The notes: generated by a model not told the origin, from the sequence alone. Shown: positions 52,011 to 62,664, counted from the first letter of the stretch. The stretch is DNA of 64,000 nt from Pseudomonas sp. 8AS (GCF_902506505.1 NZ_LR733406.1:372001-436000), one strand, 5' to 3'. Numbers and translations: made by a program.

Positions 52011-52981
52011 TAGAATCCCAGTTTTTCAGGGAAATAAGAAAGCGGTGGATGAGTTGCTTTCCACTTCTTGGCGAAGGCTTTGGCTTGTTCGATTTGTCCA
52101 GGCGTCATTTTGGCGGCGATTTCTGGAAGGATATCCTCGGCATATTCTTTTGCGCCACCACCTCCGTCGAGTTCAAGTAGCAAGAATATAAGTCCATAGC
52201 CTTTTACCAGGTCGAGCGGAAAATCTAATGTGTTGGGGGTGTGTGCAAGGTAGGCTCCGTAAGATCCAATTGCTCCCTCGTCACCGGTTTCCGCGATTTT
52301 TATGAGCAAGGCGCGAGCGGCGGCCAAGTCACCTTTCTCCTGCAAGATGCCCATATATTCACCCATGCCGTTGACAAAATTGCCTTCAGAAGACTTTCTC
52401 AGTAGTTCTTCAATCTGTTCCGAGCGCTTCCATGGAGGGAAGAAGAAGCCATGTCCTTCTTTATAACGATTGGCGAGCAGCCACTGGGCCTTGGCATAAC
52501 CTGCTGATGCGGATCTCTCCAGCCACTCAAGTTCTCCCGTTGAGTTGTACATAATCATCATTGCTTCCCCGTCACCTTTTTCGGCTAAGGGCTCGGCTGT
52601 TTTCCAGAGCAGCCTGGTCCAATCTTCACTTGAACGGGAGCCTGGTGGGCAATTCTTCATTGCATTGCATAGGTCGTTGTCTGTGTCCGATAGCCGGAAC
52701 ATTGCGTAATAGTCGCCTTGTTCGGCGGCAGCTATGTACCACTTTTGGGCCTCTGTGGTCATATATCGGTTGGTAAGGCGCAATTCCTCGCCTAGAAAGT
52801 ACTGAGATTCTCTATCGCCTGCTTCGGCAGCAATTCGTAACTCAGGTATGGCGGTTTTGTATTGGTTATAGAGCATAATGCCGCGTTCTTTCGCGGCTTG
52901 CTGCTGGGGTGTCAATTGAGCGGCTATTACATGGCTGCAGAGTGAAATGGCCAAGACTGCGATCAGGTTTTTGATAGGCAT
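52010..52981 (-). CDS. Exported Sel1/TPR-like repeat protein 2, probable immunity protein
   Basis: A 323-residue paralogue of the downstream gene: signal peptide MPIKNLIAVLAISLCSHVIA, the same repeats (PELRIAAEAGDRESQYFLGEEL, WLERSASAGYAKAQWLLANRY) and identical ends HPPLSYFPEKLGF. The ATG at 52981 is chosen over an in-frame GTG four codons earlier because it matches the paralogue start and has GAGAAAG upstream. It lies 16 bases after the LysM gene. Tandem duplication is common for immunity genes. Confidence 0.8.
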   Translation of the reverse strand: MPIKNLIAVLAISLCSHVIAAQLTPQQQAAKERGIMLYNQYKTAIPELRIAAEAGDRESQYFLGEELRLTNRYMTTEAQKWYIAAAEQGDYYAMFRLSDTDNDLCNAMKNCPPGSRSSEDWTRLLWKTAEPLAEKGDGEAMMIMYNSTGELEWLERSASAGYAKAQWLLANRYKEGHGFFFPPWKRSEQIEELLRKSSEGNFVNGMGEYMGILQEKGDLAAARALLIKIAETGDEGAIGSYGAYLAHTPNTLDFPLDLVKGYGLIFLLLELDGGGGAKEYAEDILPEIAAKMTPGQIEQAKAFAKKWKATHPPLSYFPEKLGF

Positions 52982-52997
52982 ATTCTTTCTCACGGAT

Positions 52998-55900
52998 TTA
53001 TTCGCCTGGGCCGTTATAGGTGGCGTGGCCGCCAGGCATATAGGTAATGCCGTAGTGATTGGTTACTTGGCAGAAGCCATCTTTTAGTTGCCCAAGAGCG
53101 CTGACGTGCTCACGGTAACTGGCGCGCATACGTTCGTTTCTATTGGCATCCTGGCCGATACTCATCACCTTGACCTCCATGAAGTGGTCCATGCGCATTC
53201 GATTTTCGCAATAGGCTTGTCCCGGTTTCGGCGGTTTGCTGCCGAAACGATTCATGCGCGTGCATGTCTCTTCGAACTGACGTTGGGCCGCATGAATGGT
53301 GCTATTGCGTTGAGCGTTTTGCACAATCCAGCCCAGTATTCGTTCGATGGCTTGTTGCTGTAGTAACCAGCACTCGACTTCGCTGTATGTCTTTATATCT
53401 TCATGGCTTCTACCATCAACGATATCGTTAGCCTTAATCTCGAATGCCTCCGCCGGACTGATCAGCGTCATCAGCATCGGCCCGAGCGACTCGGGTAGCG
53501 CATCGATAAACCAGCGTTCCAGCTCAGCCGGTTTGCGGTAGGTCATAATAGTGTTAGCAACAGGCCCACCGTTGCCTCCTGCAGTGAGCGCTTCATAAAG
53601 ATCGGCCACGGCATCGACCGTGGTCAGCGACAGGGTGTAGATCATGCCGACATCCATGCCGAGAGCACCGAAGATATTGAGTTTGCTGAGCAAGTCGAAC
53701 GCGCTGCCGTCGACCCACTTCAGTGGGTGGTACATGTTTTTGCGCAGTTCCCGGCGCAGCACGTCGAGTAGCTCGCCGATGGCCTCGTAGCCCAAGGCAA
53801 AGGCGAAGCTGCCGCTGGCGCCGGGGCCGGCGATGAGTGAGGCTTTCAGGCGCAGAATAAATCGACCCTGGTCGAGAGAGAGGGACACCTCGCTATCGAT
53901 GCCCAGGCCGACGGCGGCAGAAATTTCCGCAGTGAGATGGGCGAGGTTGAGCCATTTCTCTTCCGTTTTTTTAGTCTCGCCTACCTGAAGTCGGGTGCTG
54001 ACCAGACCCTTTGGCGGCAGCCAGTTGAGTTGCCCGGTCACCTCTATACCTGCCTGTACCCCGGCAAAGAGTTTGAAGCTGGCGCTGGCACCATCTTCGA
54101 GTTGCACGGGCGCGGAGGTCATCTTCCCCATGTCCTCGGTACGCGCCATGCTGGTGGTGTTTTCTTCGCGGGTGGCAGGCTCGATAGGATCGAGAGCGGA
54201 GCCATAGCGAAGTCGGTTCGGCGACAGGTCCAGATTGGCTGCCAGTTGCAAGGAGGCGCCGGCGAAGCCCCAGGCGCGGGCATTGAAACAGGCCGAAAAT
54301 TTGCCTAGTTCCAGGGTGGCGATTTCGTCCAGGTAGTTGATGTACTTGGCCTGCACCGGCTGGGCTTCTTTGGCCTTGGGTAGTTCGATATTGAAAATCT
54401 CGACCTCGCCGCGGGCCAGGTCGATATCCAGGGTAGTTTCGAAGCTGGCGGTCGCATCGCGCAGCGTGGGGCCCGATGCTTCCGTGCTGGTCTGGATACG
54501 CTCCGGCGGTGCCGAGAGGAAGCGCACCAGTTGGGCTTGTGGGCTGCGGTCGAACAGCCTGAGGCTGCGTCTGACGCTATCGAGGAACAGCACTTCGCAC
54601 AGGCGGTCCCCCCATTGTTTGCGGGTGGCGGCATCCTGCAAGGAGTCGACTTGCCAGCCCAGCTTGGTCAGATGATCGTAAAAAAGCTCTACCTTGAACC
54701 AGCCGTTGTTATCGAACCAGTCGCCCTGATCCTTTATTTCGTATGCGCCCATGCCTATCAGCCAGTCGCTGAAGGCGCTACGCGAGCTTGGTTGGGCGCT
54801 GCTGTTACCGGAGAAGCTTGCAGTCTTCTTGATGCTGGGTTTGGCCAGCCCATTGAGCACCATCATGCTGGTATGACCTAACGGCTTGGGGCTGTCCGGC
54901 CAGCTGACTTCGTGCAGGGGGAAGTCGCTCTTGACCAGGCGTTCGATGGGGCGAGGCTGGAATTGTTCTGGGTTCCAGAGCAGATGCCGGCGCGGCTTGC
55001 TGTTCGCCACGGCCTGTTGAGCCTCTTCGTAGAGTTCCTGGAGCTGCGTCTGCTCGGCATCCCAGGCTGCCCGCTCGGCTGCGAGCAGGCCGGCCGGGGG
55101 TAGCATGTTCTGGCCGGTGCTTTTGACCCAGCCCTCGTACTTCTCGCGCATTTCGTCTTCGACGGCCTGCTGCTTGGCGAGGTGCTCCTGGTATTGCTTG
55201 AAGCGCTGGACGCCGCTGCCTGCACCAGCAGGCGTCATGATCAGGGCGAATTCGGGGACGGCCAGGCCATAGTCGGCGACCTTGATGATGGCGTCGATAT
55301 AGGTCTTGTAGGCCTCCAGGGCTACCAGTTCAGTGAAGATTTCCGAGTACTTGAGGTTGGGGCCGTAATTCTTGGTGAATTCCTGGATTTCCTGGTAGCG
55401 CTGGTATTGCTGCTCGAGCAGCTTGGCCAGTTCTTCCTGCTCGTAGGTGGGCAGCTCCCCGTACTTGAGCACCTCTTGGCGGGTCTTCAGATAGTGGTCT
55501 ACACGTTCCTTGGCTTTCATCGCCTCTTCGGTGAACAGGCTGCCATTCTGGTAGGTGTAGTTCTGCGCCTCTGCTTTCTTGACGGCGATATCCCGCAGCT
55601 TTTTCCATTCGTACTGCAGTCTCTGCAGCTTATGGCGTCTGGCCATGCCATCCGGGATTCTTTTTATATCCTCTGCGGCCCTGCGCGAGGCTTCAGCGCG
55701 GTCGTTGGTCGGCCCGGTATGTAGTGGCTCGATACCGAGGGCGCGGTCCTGGAGCTTGATGGCCAGGTTGAGGTCGGCGATATCGGGATGCTCGCGCTCG
55801 AAAAACTCCATCCGCTCTTTGTCCTGGCCTTCGAGAAAAAAGCTCAGGTTGGGCTCCATGAAGTAGTCCAGCAGCCCGCAGGCATCCAGGCCTTTCTTGC

Positions 55901-56351
55901 GTTCTTCCTTGCTTTTGCTCGGTGCCACCTGCTGTTCGAGTATGTGCGCCGATTCGCTGAGCGCTTCATCGGCCTCCTTGGGTAGAAGCCAGAAGGACTG
56001 CTCATGGGTGGCGTAGATGATGTTGGCAAAGTGCCGCTTACAAGGGTGCGTGGCATTGTCGAAAAGCGTGCGTAGCTTCTCTGGGAAGCTGGGCGGCGGA
56101 GGCAGCTTTAGCACCAAGGAGGCCTTGGCCGGCACTGTTGCGACTAAAGGGATTAAGCTCCCTGCTTTGGCCGTTGGGACCGAAGCAGGCGCCGTGCGAA
56201 CCAGCACGCTGAGATTCCAACCCACTGCAATATGATCGGCGTTGCCAATGAAACTGTTGAGCTCAAGGAGTTCGGCAACCGTGCTGCCGTGCTGGTTGGC
56301 GATTTGGGTCAGCGTGTCGCCGCTGCGGACGACGTAATTGATGAGTTCCAT
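52998..56351 (-). CDS. Large LysM-domain protein, probable T6SS effector
   Basis: A 1117-residue protein. Residues 5-51 are a LysM domain (YVVRSGDTLTQIANQHGSTV), which binds peptidoglycan-type glycans. A charged helical region follows (about 200-450, with QKY- and EEL-rich coiled coil), then a strand-rich central part and hydrophobic Gly-rich stretches near 850-960 (GASGSFAFALGYEAIGELLD, IFGALGMDVGMIYTLSL). The C-terminus has cysteines and HYGITYMPGGHATYNGPG. No catalytic motif of known lipase, amidase or nuclease effectors was found. It sits directly behind a VgrG and a DUF4123 chaperone gene, as cargo effectors do. Its toxic activity is unknown; a pore-forming or wall-directed role are both possible. 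Confidence 0.75.
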   Translation of the reverse strand: MELINYVVRSGDTLTQIANQHGSTVAELLELNSFIGNADHIAVGWNLSVLVRTAPASVPTAKAGSLIPLVATVPAKASLVLKLPPPPSFPEKLRTLFDNATHPCKRHFANIIYATHEQSFWLLPKEADEALSESAHILEQQVAPSKSKEERKKGLDACGLLDYFMEPNLSFFLEGQDKERMEFFEREHPDIADLNLAIKLQDRALGIEPLHTGPTNDRAEASRRAAEDIKRIPDGMARRHKLQRLQYEWKKLRDIAVKKAEAQNYTYQNGSLFTEEAMKAKERVDHYLKTRQEVLKYGELPTYEQEELAKLLEQQYQRYQEIQEFTKNYGPNLKYSEIFTELVALEAYKTYIDAIIKVADYGLAVPEFALIMTPAGAGSGVQRFKQYQEHLAKQQAVEDEMREKYEGWVKSTGQNMLPPAGLLAAERAAWDAEQTQLQELYEEAQQAVANSKPRRHLLWNPEQFQPRPIERLVKSDFPLHEVSWPDSPKPLGHTSMMVLNGLAKPSIKKTASFSGNSSAQPSSRSAFSDWLIGMGAYEIKDQGDWFDNNGWFKVELFYDHLTKLGWQVDSLQDAATRKQWGDRLCEVLFLDSVRRSLRLFDRSPQAQLVRFLSAPPERIQTSTEASGPTLRDATASFETTLDIDLARGEVEIFNIELPKAKEAQPVQAKYINYLDEIATLELGKFSACFNARAWGFAGASLQLAANLDLSPNRLRYGSALDPIEPATREENTTSMARTEDMGKMTSAPVQLEDGASASFKLFAGVQAGIEVTGQLNWLPPKGLVSTRLQVGETKKTEEKWLNLAHLTAEISAAVGLGIDSEVSLSLDQGRFILRLKASLIAGPGASGSFAFALGYEAIGELLDVLRRELRKNMYHPLKWVDGSAFDLLSKLNIFGALGMDVGMIYTLSLTTVDAVADLYEALTAGGNGGPVANTIMTYRKPAELERWFIDALPESLGPMLMTLISPAEAFEIKANDIVDGRSHEDIKTYSEVECWLLQQQAIERILGWIVQNAQRNSTIHAAQRQFEETCTRMNRFGSKPPKPGQAYCENRMRMDHFMEVKVMSIGQDANRNERMRASYREHVSALGQLKDGFCQVTNHYGITYMPGGHATYNGPGE

Positions 56352-56371
56352 AGTGCATCCGTTCAGCTGGA

Positions 56372-57202
56372 TTAAGAGGCGCCCAGTTCCTGCAGGCGCT
56401 CTGTCTTGAGGAAGGCCTTCGCCCTGTCTTGCAGGATGGCCATGACGGCTGGTCGGGAGTCCAGGGCGGGCCCGCGTAATAGCTCGGTCAGGCGCAGCAG
56501 GTGGCGTTCATCGGTAATGCCGTGTTCGCCGAGTGCGTTGAGGTTGTCGATCAAGGCGGACAGTTCTGCCTGTGTAGGAGAGTCAAAGGCTCGGTGCTCC
56601 TGATCGATCCAGTACAGCCAGCGGAGGGTGGCGTAGGCGTTTTCGCTGTTGTCGGCCAAGGCGAGAGAGTTGGCCGTGGCAGAGCGGCCCGCAAGGGGCT
56701 GCCAATCAAGCCACCGACCTGGGCCGTTCTGTAGGTGTACAAGGGCCGGGCTGGCAACCGCCGACCAGGGGCCAAAGAGTGCAGCCTGTGCCAATGCCGT
56801 CATCGCCAGTGCGGCCCAGAGCGCGGGCTGATAGTAGGTCGCCAGACTTTGCCCGCCTGAGCCGTCACTGATCTTCAGCAGACTGCGTGCATGGGCCAAA
56901 GCCTGCTGAGGGTTCTCGGCTCTGATGGCAATACCGGCCTGGCGCTCTTGGCACAGGCGGGCGCACAGTTGTGTCAGCTCGTGGCTTCTGCCCACGTTGA
57001 CCCAGATCGGGCCACTTTCCGCCAGGTGGGCAAACTCCGTTGCATGGAGCAGGTATTCCACCTCGATGGGCTGGCCGCAGTTATAGAGCTGCGCCAGGGC
57101 TTCCGGTTGCCTTGCCGGGTCGATGATGAAATGCAGGCCGTTGCCACCCATGGGCAATTCGCGGCGCGGCAATTTCAGGAACTCGCTCAGCCCTTCATGC
57201 AT
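56372..57202 (-). CDS. DUF4123 family T6SS effector chaperone (Tap/TEC)
   Basis: A 276-residue DUF4123 protein, the adaptor that loads an effector on its cognate VgrG. It shows FIIDPARQPEALAQLYNCGQPIEVEYLLHATEFAHLAESGPIWVNV near the start, typical of the family, and GPWSAVASPALVHL. The ATG at 57202 overlaps the end of vgrG by 16 bases, so expression is coupled. The cargo is expected to be the LysM protein encoded next. A longer Arg-rich frame upstream lies inside vgrG and was dropped. Confidence 0.88.
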   Translation of the reverse strand: MHEGLSEFLKLPRRELPMGGNGLHFIIDPARQPEALAQLYNCGQPIEVEYLLHATEFAHLAESGPIWVNVGRSHELTQLCARLCQERQAGIAIRAENPQQALAHARSLLKISDGSGGQSLATYYQPALWAALAMTALAQAALFGPWSAVASPALVHLQNGPGRWLDWQPLAGRSATANSLALADNSENAYATLRWLYWIDQEHRAFDSPTQAELSALIDNLNALGEHGITDERHLLRLTELLRGPALDSRPAVMAILQDRAKAFLKTERLQELGAS

Positions 57203-59280
57203 GGGCAATCTCCGCGGCTGCAGGCACCGTTGCTTTGTTTGCCGCACAGCGGACTTAAACCAGGCACCAGTCTGTTCAACGGCGCTGCAATCAACAGCTC
57301 GCCGGCTTTATCGCTGTCCGCGGCCCTCACCTTGCCCGGCAATAGCGGCGCCGCCCCTGAGCCACTCCCCGGCCCGCCGCCGGAGTTGATCTTCACCATT
57401 GCGCCGCTGAGGGTGATGCCGCTGGCGTCGAGTTTGACGAAGCTGCCGCCGGCCTTGAAGGTGAGTTCGGCGCCGGCTTCGAGCACGACTTTCAGGCCGC
57501 TGGACAGGTGGATTTCGTTGCCGGCTTCGACGAACTGGCCGGTGCCGATCTTCACGTGCTGGTTGTTGGCCACGGTGAGGTGGTCGTTGGCGCGGATTTC
57601 CACCTTGCGGTCGGCGTGGGTGGTGCGGTGTTCTTCGGCCTTCAGCTCGGTGTAGCTGTTGGCTTCGACCGTGTCGTGTCGTTCGTGGCCGATGCGGATC
57701 TTCTGGTCGTTTTCGACGTTTTCGTCCCAGTCCTTCTGCGCGTGCAGGTAGATCTGTTCCTGGCCTTTGCGATCCTCGATACGCAGCTCGTTGTAGCCGC
57801 CACCGCCGGGCGAGCTGAGGGTTTTGAATAGCGTGCGGGTCTTGTTCGCCGGCAGGTCGTAGGGCACCACATGCTCGGCGTGGTACAGGCAGCCGGTGAG
57901 CAGCGGTTGGTCGGGGTCGCCTTCGAGGAAGGTGATCAGCACTTCCATGCCGACCCGCGGGATGGCGATACCGCCATAGCGGTCGCCGGCCCAGCTGCTG
58001 GAGACGCGCAGCCAGCAGCTGGTCTTGTCGTCGGCCTGGCCCTCGCGGTCCCAGTGGAACTGCACTTTTACCTGGCCGTACTGATCGCAGTGGATTTCCT
58101 CGCCCTTGGGCCCGGTGACCACCGCACTCTGGCTGCCGAGGATGCGTGGCTTGGGATGGTTCAGCGGCGGGCGATAGGGGATGTCCCAGGGGGTGGCGCT
58201 GAAGCGGTTGCGGTAGCCCTGCTGGAAGCTATCGGCCGCGCCCTGCTGTGCCGGGCCGGAGGTGGCGCGGGCGCCGCCGAGAAAGTCGGTGACCGACTCT
58301 TCCAGCACTTGCGGCTGTTTGCCTTCGTGGTGGATTTCGTTGAGTAGCCACAGTTGGTTCCAGTCGGCGCGCGGGTGGGCGGTCAGTTCGAGGAAGTGGC
58401 CGCTGAGCAGCAGGGGCTGGTTGCTGCTGCCTTCGGCCAGCTGGTAGTCGCTACGGTGACGTTCCAGGCTGCGCTGGGACAGGTGTTTGCCGCGGTTGCG
58501 GTCGGTGAAGCGGCCGGGGTAGTCGTAATCTTCCAGATCCGGCTTGGCCTCACCTTTATGTGCCGCCTCCAGTTGCAGGCGCGGCTTCTCGAAGTCGTAG
58601 TCGCGGCGGGTGACGTGGCTGGTGCGGGTGGCCAGGCGCAGGCCGAAGCGCTTGATCACCGGATCATCGGCGACCAGGCCGGAGTCCTGCTGATAGGCCA
58701 CCGGAGCCAGGCGCGGGAAGGCGGTCTGGTCGTCGGCGAAGACCAGCACATGGCCCTCCTGGCTGTGCTGGAAGTGGTAGTGGATGCCTTCTTCCTCGCA
58801 CAGGCGCTGGACGAAGTGCAGGTCGCTCTCGTCGTACTGCACGCAGTAGTCGCGTTTGGGGTAGCTGGCGCCGAGCTGGAATTTGTACGCGCCCTGCACG
58901 ATGCCGTGCTCTTCGAGGATGCTGGCGATGATCTCGGCCACGCTGAGCTGCTGGAAGATGCGCTGGTTGGTACGGTGCGCCAGGTAGGCCAGCTGCGGGC
59001 GCAGGACCAGTTGGTAGCGGGTCAGGCGCTTGCCGGATTCGCCACGGCCGGCCTGGTGGATGTAGGCGTGGATGCCATTGCCCTGGCTGGACAAGGCGAG
59101 AAAGGCGCGCTGGTGCAGCAGGCCTTGAAGATCGAGGTCGGGTTGTTCGCTGACCAGTTCCAGGGTGAAGACGAAGGGCTGGCTGAGGGCCTCGAAGCCC
59201 TTGAGTTCGAGCACTTGCAGGTCGTGCGCGACGCCTTCGATGCTCAGGCTGAGATGGGTCTGGTTGGCTGGGGCGAACAT
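57187..59280 (-). CDS. vgrG: T6SS spike protein VgrG
   Basis: A 697-residue VgrG: gp27-like part with HLSLSIEGVAHDLQVLELKG and LCEEEGIHYHFQHSQEGHVLVF, gp5-OB region with VTGPKGEEIHCDQYGQVKVQFHWD, RVSSSWAGDRYGGIAIPRVGMEVLI and LPANKTRTLFKTLSSPGGGG, then beta-helix repeats ending near 640 and a short extra tail with four Cys (CGKQSNGACSRGDCPC). Start at 59280 has AAGGA seven bases upstream. The Cys-rich tail may bind the DUF4123 protein or a metal; that is inference. Confidence 0.95.
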   Translation of the reverse strand: MFAPANQTHLSLSIEGVAHDLQVLELKGFEALSQPFVFTLELVSEQPDLDLQGLLHQRAFLALSSQGNGIHAYIHQAGRGESGKRLTRYQLVLRPQLAYLAHRTNQRIFQQLSVAEIIASILEEHGIVQGAYKFQLGASYPKRDYCVQYDESDLHFVQRLCEEEGIHYHFQHSQEGHVLVFADDQTAFPRLAPVAYQQDSGLVADDPVIKRFGLRLATRTSHVTRRDYDFEKPRLQLEAAHKGEAKPDLEDYDYPGRFTDRNRGKHLSQRSLERHRSDYQLAEGSSNQPLLLSGHFLELTAHPRADWNQLWLLNEIHHEGKQPQVLEESVTDFLGGARATSGPAQQGAADSFQQGYRNRFSATPWDIPYRPPLNHPKPRILGSQSAVVTGPKGEEIHCDQYGQVKVQFHWDREGQADDKTSCWLRVSSSWAGDRYGGIAIPRVGMEVLITFLEGDPDQPLLTGCLYHAEHVVPYDLPANKTRTLFKTLSSPGGGGYNELRIEDRKGQEQIYLHAQKDWDENVENDQKIRIGHERHDTVEANSYTELKAEEHRTTHADRKVEIRANDHLTVANNQHVKIGTGQFVEAGNEIHLSSGLKVVLEAGAELTFKAGGSFVKLDASGITLSGAMVKINSGGGPGSGSGAAPLLPGKVRAADSDKAGELLIAAPLNRLVPGLSPLCGKQSNGACSRGDCPCMKG

Positions 59281-59455
59281 CCGTTGTTCCTTCTGCCGAA
59301 ATGGCATCGGCCAGGAGACCTGGCCGATGCGGGTAGTGCGGTCTGCGTTCCTGCAGGCCTGTGCATTGTCCGGGATGCGCCACGGGCGTGCAGTGACGCG
59401 GGGGGCAAAAATGCCCCTCTCCCTGGCTCAGGCTCAACCCGAGCGGCGCACTGCC

Positions 59456-59974
59456 TTAGGCGGAGATCGGCGAACGCCAGTCGTCCGAGCCGGAAGTGCC
59501 GGACACTTCGTGGGTCCAGACGATCTTGCGGTAGGTGAAGTAGACGTCTTCCAGGTGGGTGAAGTGGGCCATGCCCGGGTCCTGGCAGTTGGGCATGCGC
59601 GACTGCACGTCGACGATCACCGCGTCTTCCAGCTCGATGGTGTAGTAGTGCTCCTGGGTGCCGGTGGCGGAGGTGCGGTACCACTCGATGCGGCACTTGT
59701 TCAGGCGCTCGCCGGAGGTCAGCGAGTTGAAGATCAGCGGCGAGGACTTGTCGAACACCTTGGTGATCATCAGCGGCTTGTGCACGCGCTGGCCGGTCGG
59801 TTGGCCGGACTGCGGGTCACGCGGGATGATCACCTGGTGGTTGAAGGCCTGTACCAGCACCTGGTCTTCATGACCTTCCTGGAAAATGTTGCCGACCGAA
59901 TCCTCGGTGAAGGTGCCAGCGGTGATCAGACCTTGTTTGGTGCCTTCGAGGGTCATATACGCGGGTGTTGGCAT
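59456..59974 (-). CDS. hcp: T6SS inner tube protein Hcp
   Basis: A 172-residue Hcp: MPTPAYMTLEGTKQGLITAG start, GHEDQVLVQAFNHQVIIPRDPQSGQPTGQRVHKP in the middle and SGTSGSDDWRSPISA end, the family landmarks. Hcp hexamers stack inside the sheath and are ejected with the spike. AAGGAG supports the ATG at 59974. The TGA is 175 bases before vgrG; that gap shows a hairpin-like GC-rich stretch only. It is the only hcp in the window and probably serves the 1-12 kb cluster. Confidence 0.95.
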   Translation of the reverse strand: MPTPAYMTLEGTKQGLITAGTFTEDSVGNIFQEGHEDQVLVQAFNHQVIIPRDPQSGQPTGQRVHKPLMITKVFDKSSPLIFNSLTSGERLNKCRIEWYRTSATGTQEHYYTIELEDAVIVDVQSRMPNCQDPGMAHFTHLEDVYFTYRKIVWTHEVSGTSGSDDWRSPISA

Positions 59975-60029
59975 GAGTGCTCTCCTTGCCTGGGTCATGG
60001 ACCTTGTCTGGTCCGGGAGCCAGGTTCAG

Positions 60030-60046
60030 TTCAAGAGCTGTGCCAG
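60030..60046 (-). promoter_or_regulatory. Candidate sigma-54 promoter of hcp
   Basis: Read towards hcp, CTGGCAC-AGCTC-TTGAA matches the -24/-12 consensus YTGGCAC-N5-TTGCW at every key base except the C at -12, which is A. It lies 56-72 bases upstream of the start codon. hcp genes linked to an Sfa/VasH-type activator are known to use sigma-54. The mismatch makes the site plausible rather than certain. Confidence 0.5.
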
Positions 60047-60119
60047 TAATGAAAAGTCATTCAAAAACAAATGGTTGCGTCTTCTCTTTGGTCGAGGGAA
60101 AACACGCCTGCCAATTGGC

Positions 60120-60171
60120 GCACAGAAAGCTGTGCAAGGCTTTGCGCAGGGCTGCGCAGAAACCTGCGCAG
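60120..60171. promoter_or_regulatory. Phased TGCGCAG repeats and dyad upstream of hcp
   Basis: A perfect dyad GCACAG-AAAG-CTGTGC (60120-60135) is followed by TGCGCAG at 60143, 60153 and 60165, so 10 and 12 bases apart, about one helical turn. It lies 75-140 bases upstream of the sigma-54-like site, the usual range for an upstream activating sequence. The hexamer TGCGCA also occurs three times in the long inverted repeat upstream of tssA. Confidence 0.5.
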
Positions 60172-60254
60172 GCGGCCAAGGGCCGTGGCGGGCAGGGGCT
60201 GCGGGGTGTTCGGCGGGCGCTGACGGCGGCCGGGCTGTGCAATAACTGGCGCAG

Positions 60255-61700
<1,446 letters not shown>

Positions 61701-61740
61701 CAGGATGACTCCGGGTTTGCCTGTGCGGTGCAGTCGCTCA

Positions 61741-61755
61741 TGTAGTATAACTACA
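61741..61755. promoter_or_regulatory. HexR operator
   Basis: TGTAGT-ATA-ACTACA is a perfect palindrome and fits the HexR site TTGT-AGT-N-ACT-ACAA type. It lies 41 bases before zwf and 38 before hexR. A further half-site ACTACA is at 61761. HexR represses zwf and itself until keto-deoxy-phosphogluconate relieves it. Confidence 0.9.
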
Positions 61756-61792
61756 AGATCACTACAGCCTGATCATAACCCGAGTCCCGCCC

Positions 61793-62659
61793 GTGAATCT
61801 GTTGCAACACATCGCCCAGTCCCGCCATCTGCTGCGCAAGTCCGAACTCAAGGTTGCCGACTACGTCCTGCAGGACCCTTCGGCGGTGATGCACAGCTCC
61901 ATGGCCGACCTGGCCCACGAGGTCGGCATCAGCGAGCCGACCATCGTGCGCTTCTGCCGCGCCATCGGCTGCACCGGCTTCCAGGACCTCAAGCTGCGCC
62001 TGGCGCAGAGCCTGGCGGCGGGGGCCAGCTTCGGCCAGTTCGCGATCCAGGAAGACGACTCGGTCACCGACTTCAGCCTGAAGATCTTCGACACCACCCT
62101 GCACACCCTGATGGAGGTGCGCGAGCGCCTGGATACCCAGGCCCTGCAGAAGGCCATCAACGCCATCGCCCATGCCCAGCGCATCGAGTTCTACGGCTTC
62201 GGCGCCTCCGGCGCGGTGGCCGCCGATGCCCAGCACAAGTTCTTCCGCCTGCTGCTGACCGCCGCGGCCTACTCGGACCCGCACATGCAGGCGATGAGCG
62301 CGGTGACCCTCAAGCCCACCGACGTGGCCATCTGCATCTCCCAGTCCGGGCGCTCCAAGGACCTGCTGATCACCGCCAACCTGGTGCGCGAGTCCGGCGC
62401 CACGCTGATCACCCTGTGCCCCAGCCAGACCCCGCTGGCCGACCTGGCCACGGTCAACCTGGCCATCGACGTGCAGGAAGACACCGAGATCTACACCCCG
62501 CTGACCTCGCGCATCGCCCACCTGGTGGTGATCGACGTGCTGGCCATGGGCGTGGCCATGGCCCGCGGGCCGGACCTGGTCAACCACCTGAAAAGCGTCA
62601 AGCGCAGCCTGCGCAGCCTGCGTCTGTCACCCAAGTCGGTGCGCGCCGCCGAGGATTGA
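61793..62659 (+). CDS. hexR: Transcriptional regulator HexR
   Basis: A 288-residue RpiR-family regulator: N-terminal HTH with KVADYVLQDPSAVMHSSMADLAHEVGISEPTIVRFCRAIG and a C-terminal SIS sugar-phosphate domain with FYGFGASGAVAADAQHKFFRLL and ICISQSGRSKDLL. Sequence is very close to known Pseudomonas HexR. The start codon is GTG at 61793. It controls central glucose metabolism genes. Confidence 0.96.
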   Translation: MNLLQHIAQSRHLLRKSELKVADYVLQDPSAVMHSSMADLAHEVGISEPTIVRFCRAIGCTGFQDLKLRLAQSLAAGASFGQFAIQEDDSVTDFSLKIFDTTLHTLMEVRERLDTQALQKAINAIAHAQRIEFYGFGASGAVAADAQHKFFRLLLTAAAYSDPHMQAMSAVTLKPTDVAICISQSGRSKDLLITANLVRESGATLITLCPSQTPLADLATVNLAIDVQEDTEIYTPLTSRIAHLVVIDVLAMGVAMARGPDLVNHLKSVKRSLRSLRLSPKSVRAAED

Positions 62660-62664
62660 ACGGG

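Noticed and set aside
52998..56351. Assignment of the LysM protein to VasX or to an Rhs family
   Set aside because: There are no YD repeats, and I could not see the VasX-type N-terminal motif; only LysM was clear.
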